Assembly: GCA_015680685.1 (NCBI GenBank)
Contig: MNCI01027012.1
Span: forward strand, 452,288 to 516,287
DNA: 64,000 nucleotides
DNA from: Gnetum montanum
Lineage: Eukaryota > Streptophyta > Gnetopsida > Gnetales > Gnetaceae
Direction: 5' to 3'
In this document: piece after piece, positions 45,550 through 56,363 of the stretch
Layout of the letters: each line of letters starts with the position of its first letter
Position numbering within the stretch: the first letter of the stretch is position 1
Made by a program: the position numbers and the translations under genes
Notes under the pieces: generated by a model
What the model saw: only the letters and a program-made list of their open reading frames with translations
What the model was told of the DNA's origin: nothing
The model's database searches: none

Positions 45550-46084
45550 AGTAAGACTAGTGGGGTTGTCAATCTTGGTTTCCTATTAGGTTGGAAAGAT
45601 AGCGAGTGTACTCAGGACTAATGTTGAAGGTTGTCCAAAACTCATGTGTGCAGATTAATTTGCAAGAGGAGATTGCAAAGGTTTCTAGTTGTGAAAAATG
45701 GCTAACTTTGCTAGTTGCAGAAAATGGCTTAACTCTGGTAACTACAAAAAATGGCTACCTCTATTGACTACACTCCACACTGAGAACTAACTACACTCTC
45801 TAACATTGAGAGCTAACTATGCTCTCTATTGAGAGTACCTAGAATTTGGCTAACTGTGGGAATGTTTGTTGTTATGCGGGGTTCCAAAAGAACCAACTAC
45901 AGAGTCCAATCTACACTAACCAGTTAGTAGATGACACCTATGCCAGCCTAAGATCCAATTGCTACTGTGCATGCAACAAGTCCATAGGGGTGTCATGGTC
46001 TATGCTAGCCTGAAGCTAGTAATGGTGATGTAAAGACAACATGAGACAACTGCAATGGAGTCTAAAGAGGAAAATGGTTCAGAT

Positions 46085-46411
46085 CCTCCTTCTAACACCA
46101 AAAACTATAATGATAAAAAACGTAAGTGGTTGGAACACCAAGGTTGATAGGTGCACAACCTAACCCTGAATCTACACAAGGGCCTACTAGAGGTGGATAT
46201 AGAATGCCTTGAATGATCTTGTCAATCAAACAAGGACTTACCAGATGTAACCAACGTGTAGCATGATTAGCTGCAATGCTAATGTGAAATGCTACTAAGT
46301 GTTCATGTAGTGTCAAGGGTGTCACTAATGTCAATGGGATCAAGCATAGTCAAGATTCTTGGTGAGAAATGAAGGTGTCAACACATGGGGTCTACTACCC
46401 AAGCATGGCTA
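46085..46411 (-). repeat. 5' LTR of element 5, truncated by fusion with element 4
   Basis: Homologous to 38842-39160. Left of it 'ctccttctaacacca' (46088-46102), read on the minus strand as TGGTGTTAGAAGGAG, is in the right place for a primer binding site; I do not assign its tRNA. The LTR stops at about 46411. Confidence 0.6.
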
Positions 46412-46873
46412 TGCATTAAACATTAAGCGTTGCTAGGTTATCAAGTACTATATGTATGCTCGAAGTGGTCATGCTCATGTTCATTAACAACTAGAAATAA
46501 ATTTCTTAATTCAAATGTATTAAAGTAAAGAGCAAGAAAGTAAAATGAATTAAAGAAAATACTAATCTATTCTTAGTGCTATAAGGATTGTCAAAAGAGT
46601 TCATCTTATTCCCATCAAACTTGCTGCACTCAGGTACATCAATGCTCAAACAAAGTACCATACACACTTAGACTCCTTATGTGGACACTCAAAAAATATT
46701 CGAACTCTAAGGAAAAGAAATGGCAAGAGCTTCGCTACTCTAACTAAGAATGACCAAAAATTGATTGTGAAAATTAGAGCCTAGGCATGGTATTTATAGA
46801 CTTGGGGTATACACCCTAGTTTCATGTACGAAACATCATGATCGATGTCAAAAACATATTCATCATACCCCCA
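46412..46873 (-). repeat. 3' LTR (partial) and polypurine tract of element 4
   Basis: 46412-46865 matches 55626-56092 ('ttaagcgttgctaggtta', 'caagtactatatgtatgctc', 'aaagagcaagaaagtaaaatg'). The first about 350 bp of the LTR are missing. The plus-strand end is ATTCATCA at 46865, next to TACCCCCACG, which on the minus strand is the purine tract CGTGGGGGTA expected just before the 3' LTR. Confidence 0.75.
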
Positions 46874-48900
46874 CGACTAAATGAAAACTCATCCTCCAGT
46901 AAAGAAGAGGAGAAAAAAGTTTTTTACAACACATATTGGGTAAGTATGGGATTATTGACTAACATTACAAATTAACTCAGATAAAATAGATAGACTTTGA
47001 GTGCCCAAGTGTACAGAATTACAATTTTTACAAAATTGGGTATTCATGTTAAGAGAAGTGAACACCTTGGATAACACTGATATCCAACACCTCTTGGCAG
47101 TAAAATAATGAGAGATAAGAGTTCCTACAATCATGAATGGTCCTCATTGTGTGGTCCTACTGCATGATCCTTGGTGAAGATAGTCTTGCTTCCAGTCCAT
47201 GCTTTCCACTATAATCATGATAAAATCATCATTTAATATGTAATGTGTATCACATAATTATTAAATGCCTTGTCTCATTGATGGTTACACTCAGCTACGT
47301 CATGATTATGGTTGATTGGTTCCTTGAGTACTGTTAGTGGGAAGGCTAGTAGATAGGGTCAATTAAATTAAGCAGTCCATTAAATTTGAAAAGTTCAATA
47401 CAAGGAAATATCTAAAGAGGGTATAAGAATTTGCAACAATAAACAAGAAAGTTTACTAAAAAATATTGTGAAGATGTGCACAATTGGATGCCATTGATGG
47501 GCTAGACAAAAGAATTTGATTGTAAAAGGTATCTAAGGGTAAAGAACTTAACTAACCCAACCAAAAGATATGCAAGTGGGTCCTTCCCAAAGTAAGCATA
47601 GGCTTTTTATGCCCTTGCATAGCTTCAAACCAAAGAGTTTGTGGGCTTTGTAGATGATTAATGGTTACAGAAGGTTAAGTACAAAAACCTAAAAGAAACT
47701 AAGAATCCAAACACATCGAACCAAAACATGAAACTGGTAGTGAGGTGAGCTGTGAAAAGCATAGATAAATGAGAGAGAGAGAGTGGAATGGAGTTCCTAA
47801 TTAAGGTCACATGAAGCCCTTATGGAATTTGTGATTAAATGATTTGATAGGACTCATCCTTAGTCTAGACCAAAATCAACCATGTTTAGTGATGTCGCAT
47901 CATCATTCTAAGACTAGTCCATCCCTTGAGACATAAGAGTCCTCCCACAAAACAACCACTGTTTCTTATTAGAGAAGAAGTAGGAAGTGAGGAAGGCCCT
48001 TAGTTAGAGGGGACTAGTTCCATAATCAGTGCTTTTAACCCATTTATTCTATCTAAGGGGTGTGCTTTGAATTTCAATTATTTGTTTATTTTATTTTATT
48101 TTTGAAATGGAAACCACACCATGCAAAGACACATACATTTATTTTAACCAAGGAGTGTGCTTTGAGTCCTCATTGTTTTTTTCTTCTAATGAGAACCACA
48201 CCATGCAAGGACACATGCATTTTTTTTTCCAAGTGGTGTGCTTTGAATTCTCATTATTTTTTTCTAATGAAAACCACACCATGCAAGACTTATTCAACTT
48301 CCTTTTATTGGATGGCACAGAATACTAAGAAGTTCATGAAAACACAAATGCACCCAGGTAAATAGAAAAACACAAAGAATACTGAATCTTCTTGAAGCCA
48401 CACCCTATTCAACCCTTTGAATCCTTTCCAATTCCAAAAACTACCAAATTCACAAATTTATTGAAGTTTTATTAATGAAAAATGAACTGCACATTTCCAA
48501 AATAAGGAAAACCATAGAGCTTGTGGATGGGTGGGTGTTGTGGACTCACTACCTATTGCATGAAAAAGAAACCATGTCCTAATCATCTGTAACAAAATTC
48601 AGAGCCAAAAATTAGACACCAATAATCAAATAACAAAAATAGTTCATACCACCATCAAGTAACGCATCACCAATGTACTTGGCACTTATTAATAAAATGT
48701 TAGAAAATCACACCAAAAATAAAACAAAAGAACATATAAAAGAAATTTTAAAATGTTCAAGAAATATCAAATGTACTAACGATTTTGTAAAGAAAAAAAT
48801 TAGAAAATATTAATAACATAAAAACAAAAAGATGTAAAATAAAGAATGTGTAAAACAAAAATGTTGAAAAACTAAGGAGCCACTTGTATGATTAGCATGG
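46874..48900 (-). repeat. 3' spacer of element 4 with triplicated GTGTGCTTTGAA...ACCACACC unit
   Basis: Non-coding, shared with elements 1 and 2. At 48060-48289 a unit that starts GTGTGCTTTGA and ends ACCACACCATGCAAGAC occurs three times (starts 48060, 48155, 48237). Element 1 has it once (110-196). The start GGTGTG and end CACACC of each unit can pair. Confidence 0.75.
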
Positions 48901-49079
48901 TTGGCTATCTCCCCCATGACTAACTTGGAAGGAGGAGATCCAAAATATGGAGCATGGTTGTCCATATGATGAGGTTGTTGTTGTGTTAGCTAACTTGTGC
49001 TCATGGAAAGGTTTGATTTGTTGAATGTTGACTAGCTATTTTTTGTTTGGGCTCTTAGGCTTGTAGATCATCATGTCCC

Positions 49080-50060
49080 TAGAAGAAAAGTCTTATCAAT
49101 GATGTGATGTCCTTCCCACAATTTTTGAAACCTAGTTCATTGAGGTATGTGTGTGGAGGTCTAGTAAAGAACTTTATCTCCTAGTTGAAATTTTACTTTT
49201 CTAATTTTTAGGTCATGACGCTTTTTGTTATAGGCCTTGTACAACTCATTAGATGATAAGGCTACTAATCAAATTTCATCTAACAAGTTGAGATTCATCA
49301 ATCATTCTTTTTGGGCTAAACTTAAAGTTAAGGTCAAGATCACAAGCTATTGAAAGTGTACGGAGCTTGGATTGAATAGGGAGTGTTTGCAATTTTCTGT
49401 ACACAAGCTCATAGGGAGAGTAGCCTATAGGAAGTTTCCAAGTTGAGTGGTAATCCCAAAGGGCATTGTTGAGTTTTGTGCTCCAATCCTTCCTATAGTT
49501 GCTAATAGTTCTTGTTAGTATCTTTGTGATTTTCCTATTAGTAACCTTATCTTGACCATTAACTTGGGGGTGGTAGGGTGTTATGAGTTAATGTTTAACC
49601 CCTAAGCATTGTGTGAGTTTCTAAAAAATAGTTCCTGTAAAGTAAGTTCCATTGTCAAAATTTAATGCACATGGCACACCAAACCTATTTACAACATTTT
49701 GTTGTACAAACTATGTAATAGTAGAGGATGTACATTCCATGACAACTACTTCTTCTACCCATTTCGTACAATAGTCAATAGCAACCATGATGTATGCCTT
49801 TTCATTTGACATGGTTGTGATGGGACCCATGAAATAAATGCCCCAAAGTTAAATGGTTCTAGTGGTTGAACCAATTGTTGAGGTCCCTCCATTTGAGTAG
49901 TCATTCCACCATCTTGCTGACATCGTTCACAAGAGCAAACATAATTGTGAGCATCCATGAAGAGTGTTAGCTAGTAGTACCCTGCCATTAGGATTTTAAT
50001 GGTTGTGTGTCTCCTACCATAGTGTCCTCCACAAGGACCTTCATGAGCATCTTCAAGAGT
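49080..50060 (-). pseudogene. Integrase of element 4
   Basis: Integrase joins element cDNA to host DNA. The zinc-binding part shows HEGPCGGHYG and then DAHNYVCSCERCQQDGG, the two His and the C-x2-C of HHCC. In the core the first catalytic Asp strand reads GIYFMGPIT (Asp to Tyr), the second NFDNGTYFTG (Asp kept), and the third VNGQDKVTNRKITKIL, where the catalytic Glu is Lys. LWDYHSTWKLPIGYSPYELV follows and is shared with the fragment at 19016-19225. Stops and frameshifts are frequent, so no active enzyme could be made. Confidence 0.8.
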
Positions 50061-50349
50061 GTGCAATTTATTAGCATTAGGGATACACCAATGAACCAGG
50101 CCATCGGTGCACACCTTGTAGAAGTGTCCATTGATCTTCATGAAGTGCTTTACCTAGTAAAGAAACTACTATTTCTTTAGGTGGTATGACCCTTGTGGCA
50201 TCTTTTAAGTGAGAAGATAGGTAAGAATGCCATGATACGATTTTAGCTCATTGGATATTTGTTCAGTTATAACCCCAACAAACAGAAGTTCATCAAGAAA
50301 CATGTTAGAGAGTGGGCTTTCTTCATCTTTCTCATCACATCGCAACTAA

Positions 50350-50880
50350 GACAGGTGATCAACATTCACATTCTCAGTACCCTTTCAATCTACAATCATA
50401 AGATTAAATTCCTACAAGACCTCCAACCACTGTATGACATGGGGGCTCACCGTGATCTTGTTCATTAGGAAGTGGATGGGGCTATGTGCATAAATACCTT
50501 ATATCCAAGCACATAATGCCTGAACTTCTCTAGAGTAAACACCACCACCATCAATTATTTTTTTGTAGTGGTGCGGTTTAGTTGTGCACCCACAATACTT
50601 CAGCTAGTGTAGTGGATGTAGCATGGTTGTTTCTTGTTATCTAACTACATCAACATAGCTCCCAAGGCATAATTTGATGTGTCCATCATGATATCAAATG
50701 GCCTGGACCAATCGAGTGCTTGTAGTATTAGAGCTTCTATAAGATTTTCTTTTAGTTGCTAGAATGCTTTCTCACATTTTGTGGTCCATAAAAAGGAGCA
50801 TCTTTCTTTGTTAGTTTGACCAATGATTTTGCCATCTTAGAGGAATTCTCTATGAATTGCCAGTAGTAGCCATTATGTCC
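50350..50880 (-). pseudogene. RNase H domain of element 4
   Basis: RNase H removes the RNA template during reverse transcription. DWSRPFDIMMDTSNYALGAM at about 50650-50715 matches the first catalytic Asp region. TLEKFRHYVLGYKVF lies near 50490-50550, and DHLS near 50350 closes the domain. Several in-frame stops are present. Confidence 0.75.
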
Positions 50881-51700
50881 AAGGAATGACCGAATATCTT
50901 TAACCATTTCTAGCTAGTGGGTTATTCCTTGGATGACCCTTATTTTTTCAATTTCTACCTCAATTCCTACTTGGATATTTTTTACCGTAGTACAATGCCC
51001 TCCTGGACCATGAGGTGACTTTTCTACCAATTGAGCCTCAAGTTATTTTTAACACATCATTTTAGCACTTGCTCAAGGTAGTCCAGGTCTTTCTCAAATG
51101 TAGCTCAATAGGTGGAGAAGTCATCCATGAAGACTTCAATACCACTACTAATTTGCTATTGAAAAATGCTTAAGACCAAGTGTTGGAATGTGACAAGAGC
51201 ATTTCATAGACCAAATGACATCTTGCGATATGTAAAAGTCCCCTAAGGACTTATGAATGTTATTTTTGCTTGGTCTTCTAGTGTAATTTAAATTGGGTTA
51301 TAGCCACTATAACCATCTAGAAAGCTGTAGTAGCAATGCCCAGATATTGTGTCAAGCACCTGATCAACAAATGGCAATGAAAAGTGATCCTTGAATGTTT
51401 CCATATTCAGTAGCCTAAAATCAATGCCAATCTACCACTTTCCACCTTTATATGGCACAATCACAAGTGGGCTAACCCACTTGCTATCTGCAATGGGATA
51501 GATGAACCTCACATTGAGGAGTTTCTTGATTTCCTTCTTAATTGTCTACTTCAGTTTGGGATTCAACTACTTCTATGGCTGTCATTTTGGCTTCATGGTC
51601 AGGTTAATGTAGATGTAATGCTAGCATATCCTAGGATCAATCTTAATGAGTTCAAGATATGACCAAGCAAAAGTTTCTGACCATCTTTCAACTACCTTCA
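50880..51700 (-). pseudogene. Reverse transcriptase domain of element 4
   Basis: The palm shows GYNPI and DQAKITFI near 51235-51305, RKMSFGL near 51200, and the catalytic box IEVFMDDFSTY at about 51110-51145, in which both Asp residues are intact. The phrasing IEVFMDDFS is typical of Athila/Tat reverse transcriptases. Stops interrupt the frame in several places. Confidence 0.85.
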
Positions 51701-51879
51701 ATAGCATCTTTTTCTATTCTAGAGCAAGTTTTGCTTTAATTATAACTAGCTTTCCATTTTTTAAAAACACATATTCCATTCTAGATGATAGTGTTTTCAG
51801 TTCAAGGGGCTCTTACTTGAATTTTTTAGGAATTTCCAACTCTCCTTAGTGAGTATCATCACTTGTGTCATTAGAGAGT

Positions 51880-52690
51880 TAGTGATGAACTTGCTCTAGT
51901 TCATCCATGCCTATGACATATGCATATTTTAGGCTCTCAATTGGTTCCATGCAAAGTGTGCTACTTTCAAAATCAGTAGTCAGCCACTGGGTGCCCTCCT
52001 GTTTTTGGCTGTTGCATACAGACACCTTTGAATTTCTACTACTAGTGCACACTACTTGCATGTAGGAATAAATGCTTACTTTCCAACCTAAAGTTTCTGC
52101 ACCTAATTACACCCGCTATCATTGTATGCAATGCATGGAACTCTCTTCTGCTCGATCTTTCCAAATGCATTTTCTGTAGATATCTTTAGGGGAAGATCTC
52201 TAATGCCCATTCTTGCATCAACGGTGCTCAGCCATGACCTTCCCATGATGATTGAGAAATCCCCTTTGTAGTTCTCCACTTTCATTACTCAGAAATCGAC
52301 ATAATAAGACCACCCATAGATAGTGATCAAAATGTCTTCTACTAGTCCCAATGGAACAGTGATGGACTGGTCTGCTAATTCTAATATTATGTTGCTCTTC
52401 TTCAAAGAAGGTAAGTTCCAAGTAGTGTACATCTCATGAGAAATTAAATTAACACTAGAACCTAAATCAAAAAGATCCTTGCATGATTCATTCTCAGCAA
52501 TCTACAAATAAATTAGAGGACTTCTAGGAATGGCTAATTTTCTAGGAAGGTTTCTTGCACGGATCCAACCAAACACAGTATGAGTGAGCATTACAATATG
52601 GATCCTTGATAGAGTTTTGTTTGAAGAAGGTCTACAGGAAATTGATACAGAGGAAGGAGAGATAAGAGCAAGGTTGTCAACCATAGGTAT
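51880..52690 (-). pseudogene. Protease and linker of element 4
   Basis: The active site reads DLFDLGSSVNLISHEM at about 52435-52485, so here the catalytic Asp is kept (D-L-G, a form common in Athila-like proteases), unlike elements 1 and 3. The tail KGDFSIIMGRSWLSTVDARM and IEQKRVPCIAYNDSGCN at 52103-52285 is open. The piece 51879-52061 leads towards RT. Confidence 0.75.
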
Positions 52691-52766
52691 ATGTTAGGGC
52701 TTAAGTGGACTACACGGTCAAAAAAATGTCTTTTCTTTGATTAGGCATTCGACCCCTCCAATTGAT

Positions 52767-55133
52767 TCAGTTATAGATTAACAACCCTTGTAGCATTGCA
52801 TTATTGTGATTTGGCTGGTAGTTCATCCTCCATATGTGGAGCAGGTGGTAGCTGTTCAACTGAAGGATGAGTATGTGCATAGACAGGAGGAGGATAAGGG
52901 TAAGATGTGGTATCTCTTCTTTCATGTGGCAAATGAGCTCAGTAATAATCTGAAGGGTGGTAGTGGTATTGAAAATTAGAAACCTAACTAGAGGAGTCCC
53001 ATGGAGACATGGGTTACTAAACATGATAATCATATGAATCAGGCTATCGATAAGGGTATTTTTGCCTTGGCAATGTCGGCATCCATGATTGTGCTTGCTA
53101 TCATTATTGATATTTTTCATACAATTATGATGGAGCTCCACTTGGATAATATCAATGTTGCTGGTGGAACTTCCTAAGATTACCTTGAGGATAAGGTAAC
53201 CTTCTGAATGTTTTCCTTTGTGTAAGTCATGGATGTAAGGCATACACCCTGGAATCCTGTAGATGTGACACAATGGGGCAACATCCCTTAGGATGTTCAT
53301 ACTAACAAAATTCACACCCATGATCATCATCTAATTCACTATCTACAACTTCTTCAATTATAGAAATCATGTCCTTACCTTTGTGATATGCATGTTCAAC
53401 TTCCTTGCACCTCATGCGCTCATGCTCACTACTTTGTTTTTTTGACTTTTCAACGATTTTGAAAACAACTTGAAATTTGTTATCTATTAAGTTCCTCAAC
53501 TGATCAACCTTGGCTATAATTTCAAATTGGAATTGTTGGAGTGGAAAGGTTTTCTTATGCACTCCCTCATCAAATATAGACTCATCCTCACTGTCATAGA
53601 ATCGAACCTTCCTCTTGCGAATGGAAGGATCACAGTTGTACTATTCTGCACTTTCTCCTTTTCTTAGTTTACCCTCCTCTTTAGCTACTTACTCTATTAA
53701 TCTTTGTATCTATCAAGCACTTAGTTCTAACAATCAGCCTTGGGCATAGACACCAATGGTTTTTCTCATTTCATTACAAAGCCTATCTACAATGTGGTGA
53801 AGTTGAACCAACTAAGAATAACCATGACTAGGACATTTATGCATCAAGGCATAGTATCGACCAATGGTGGCATCTAAGGGTTCTTGTGTTCCTTGTTTCC
53901 ACCCTTGAATATTCTTCCTTAAGTTGGACACTCTATAGTACATTTCATACTTATCATTGAACAACTCAAGCATGGTACTCCATCATCTAATAGATTCTGG
54001 CTCTAAGGACTAGTACTAGTTTTTTGCTTCCTTGATGAGTTTCATGGGAAACAACTTCAATTTTTGCTACTCATTCTCTATGTTCTACAAGGCACATGCA
54101 TCTTGGAAAGATTGAAGATGATTTTGTGAATCAGAGTTATATCCTCCTTCAAATCAAGGAATATTTTTCATGCCTAACCATTTGATTTGACTATCTTTCA
54201 CATGCCTTGTTGGAATTTTAAAACCTCTTCAATGTTAAGCATACTTTAGGTAGCAAATAGAGGCTCATTGAGGCCTTGATCATGGTGTCTATGATGACCT
54301 CTACTACCCCTTTGTTCATGGTGATGTGCCTCTCTTGAATGTCTATGCTTTTAATCTTGTCTTTCTTGATGGTCCCTTTGATTATTTTGGTCCTGTTGGT
54401 TGTTTCATTCATTTTGATCACCTCCATCATGGTCTCACCTTCTATGATCACAATTAGAATTAGAAGAAAAAGATGATGAAAAAGGAAAATAGGAAGGAGA
54501 ACCAGCACCATCACAACACCTATGACTACCTCTTTGACAATCGCAACCATGATCACGATCTTGCTTCTTGTTTGCATCCTTGTCTTGACTTGCCCCTTTA
54601 GATCCTTCTTTGTCATTGGATCCCTTATTACCAAAATCAATATTATGAACTATGGAGTCCAATTTTTTATTTTGATCTCCATCACTAAAGTCAAAGAAAG
54701 GAGTTTCATTCAATCAAAAACCCCCAAACAAGGATTCCCACTAGCTTTTTGGTACAACAAGAATGAAGAATCATTAAGTCCTTTTCTCTTCAAAAATTCA
54801 TAGCATTGTTCTAGCTATTGATCCCATAGACATTGTGCTCTAATGGAATGGTAATCCCTGGCATCAGCATCTTCAATAATATACTCCCCATGGCAATCTT
54901 GAAGACCACATCATGCAAGCATTTGATAAAGCATTACACGAGGAGCACAATTGGGCGACAACATAATGTTGCCCTCCATGTCATGCCATTGTAGCTGTTC
55001 ATCCTAGTGTAGGATGAAGGTGAAGTTTGACACATACTCTTCAAGATGTGTATATATAATTCAATACTATTGAGGCATTGGCAAATAAACTTTATTAGTC
55101 TTAGGGAGAGAAGCACTCCTGTGAGAAGAAGAC
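52767..55133 (-). pseudogene. Decayed gag of element 4
   Basis: Start at ATGTCTTCTTCTCAC near 55133. The capsid domain lies at about 53880-54230 (many stops). A coiled segment is open at 53302-53562 (MHKKTFPLQQFQFEIIAKVD), running into a damaged zinc knuckle near 53290-53320. The Pro/Gln-rich tail runs to about 52790. The Arg/Ser/His-rich segment is at 54300-54600. The layout equals that of element 1 gag. Confidence 0.75.
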
Positions 55134-55253
55134 ATTCTTAGTTAAAAAAATCACAGTGTGATCTGACAATTGTTGTAGTAATGGTAAAATCAGATGTGAC
55201 TCTAAGGTTTATTCCAATGATTTAAATATGTTTCACATAAAATAACAAAAATT

Positions 55254-55271
55254 TCCCTAGCAACAATGCCA
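55254..55271 (-). promoter_or_regulatory. Primer binding site, tRNA-Asp type (element 4, decayed)
   Basis: Minus strand TGGCATTGTTGCTAGGGA, one base from the LTR. It matches the site of element 1 except for transitions and one change. Confidence 0.7.
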
Positions 55272-55272
55272 A

Positions 55273-56092
55273 TGATGAGCGGCTAAGTACCCCTACACAC
55301 AACCATACAAATCACTAAGGCATTACACGTGATCTGGTTGAATTCTATGGACATATAGTTATCCAATGTACTAACTCTTCTAGGAAGTGAAATGGGTGTT
55401 GAGAACATTCATTGTCTTCCCAACTACAATTGTTAGGCTTAAGGGTATGGTTTAAGTGTAATTGAGATACATGATTTTTTTATTATTTTATGTTTTATAG
55501 ATGTAATCACCTACAACAAGAATGAAGAGTAGAGTAACTTAAAATCTAACTTGTTTATTGCCTATCTAGCCTAACACAAGTAACCATTACACTTTTCTAG
55601 AACACATATAGCACTGCTAAGATACTAAACGTTAAGCGTTGCTAGGTTACCAAGTACTATATGTATGCTCAAAGTGGTCATGCTTGTGTTCATTAACAAC
55701 TACAAATAAATTGCTTAATTCAAATGCATGAAAGTAAAGAGCAAGAAAGTAAAATGCATTAAAGAAAATATTAATATATTTTTAATACTACAAGGATTGT
55801 CAAAAGAGTTTGTTTTATTTCTATCACACTATTGTGCTTAGGTACATCAATGCTCAAATAAAGAACCGTACACACTTAGACTCCTTCTACAAGCACTTAG
55901 AAAATATTCTAACTCTAAGGAAAATAAATGGCAATAGCTTCACTACTCTGACTAAGAATGACCAAAAACTGATTGTGAAAACTAGAGCCCAGGCAAAATA
56001 TTTATAGACTTTGGATATGCACTTTGACATCACGTACGTGATGTCACAGCTGGATCCCAATGTCATGGCTGATGTCAAAAATGTATTCATCA
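55273..56092 (-). repeat. 5' LTR of element 4 (about 820 bp) with TATA box and 20-bp palindrome
   Basis: Starts TGATGAGCGGCTAAGTACCCC and ends TATTCATCA on the plus strand. TATA box on the minus strand AGTCTATAAATATT at about 55996-56009. Upstream of it GACATCACGTACGTGATGTC (56026-56045) is a perfect 20-bp palindrome, and further TGATGTCA and ATGTCATGG half-copies lie to 56078. The partial 3' LTR differs here (46830-46855). Confidence 0.8.
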
Positions 56093-56363
56093 CTAACCAC
56101 TGACTAGCACTAATATATAAAATATAAAATAAAATTTAATATATTATTAAAATAACAATAACTAATAGAGCATCAAAACTAATTTAATCCACTAATACAA
56201 TATACAATATAACCAAGCATATAATCTACTAGGCTAAATTGTGAAATGATATAAGGTGTTACTAACATAAGAATAGCAAATCATAATCACGCAATAAACA
56301 AACATACATTAAGTACCTATCAAAGTAATGTCCCCAAGCCATAGCCACATCCATGGTACCTAT
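56093..56363 (-). repeat. Outer part of chromovirus 3' LTR (inferred), left piece
   Basis: AT-rich, non-coding. It is assigned to the chromovirus LTR only because the inverted LTR pair with target duplication lies between it and 57972-58219, which follows the chromovirus polypurine tract. No direct LTR partner was found. Confidence 0.35.

Larger units (their letters stand above)
38842..46411 (-). mobile_element. Tat/Ogre-like element 5: LTR, 32-bp arrays, protease, gag, LTR fragment
   Basis: The two end regions 38842-39160 and 46103-46411 are homologous ('ggaacac', 'gggcctatt', 'ggacttacca', 'gtcaagattctt', 'ggtgtcaaca' occur in both in order) and are read as the two LTRs of a minus-strand element. 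Inside are gag (to 45549), protease (42910-43540), then two tandem arrays and non-coding DNA (including 40475-41735, where I see nothing more), with no RT, RNase H or integrase. The element looks non-autonomous. The right LTR is cut at 46411, where it joins element 4. Confidence 0.7.
46412..56092 (-). mobile_element. Athila/Tat-like element 4 with all domains, inactive
   Basis: This is the only copy with LTR, gag, protease, RT, RNase H, integrase, 3' spacer and part of the second LTR. The minus-strand order is gag (55133-52767), protease, RT, RNase H, integrase, spacer, 3' LTR. Every domain has stops or frameshifts, and several catalytic residues are changed. It serves as the key to the deleted copies: element 1 lacks 48900 to about 52270, element 2 lacks everything between gag and spacer, and element 3 ends in the linker after protease. 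Confidence 0.85.

Noticed and set aside
46092-46343. Similar 81-83 codon frames at 38834-39079 and 46092-46343 suggesting a conserved protein
   Set aside because: They lie in the two homologous LTRs of one element; similarity is explained by LTR duplication, and the segments hold promoter and leader signals.
48060-48365. Repetitive plus-strand frames with ENHTMQGHMHFF-like repeats
   Set aside because: Translation of the triplicated spacer unit; the element is coded on the minus strand.
54218-54713. Basic and Asp/Lys-rich minus-strand frames as a possible separate gene
   Set aside because: They fall in the disordered Arg/His/Ser-rich segment of the element 4 gag, in alternative frames.
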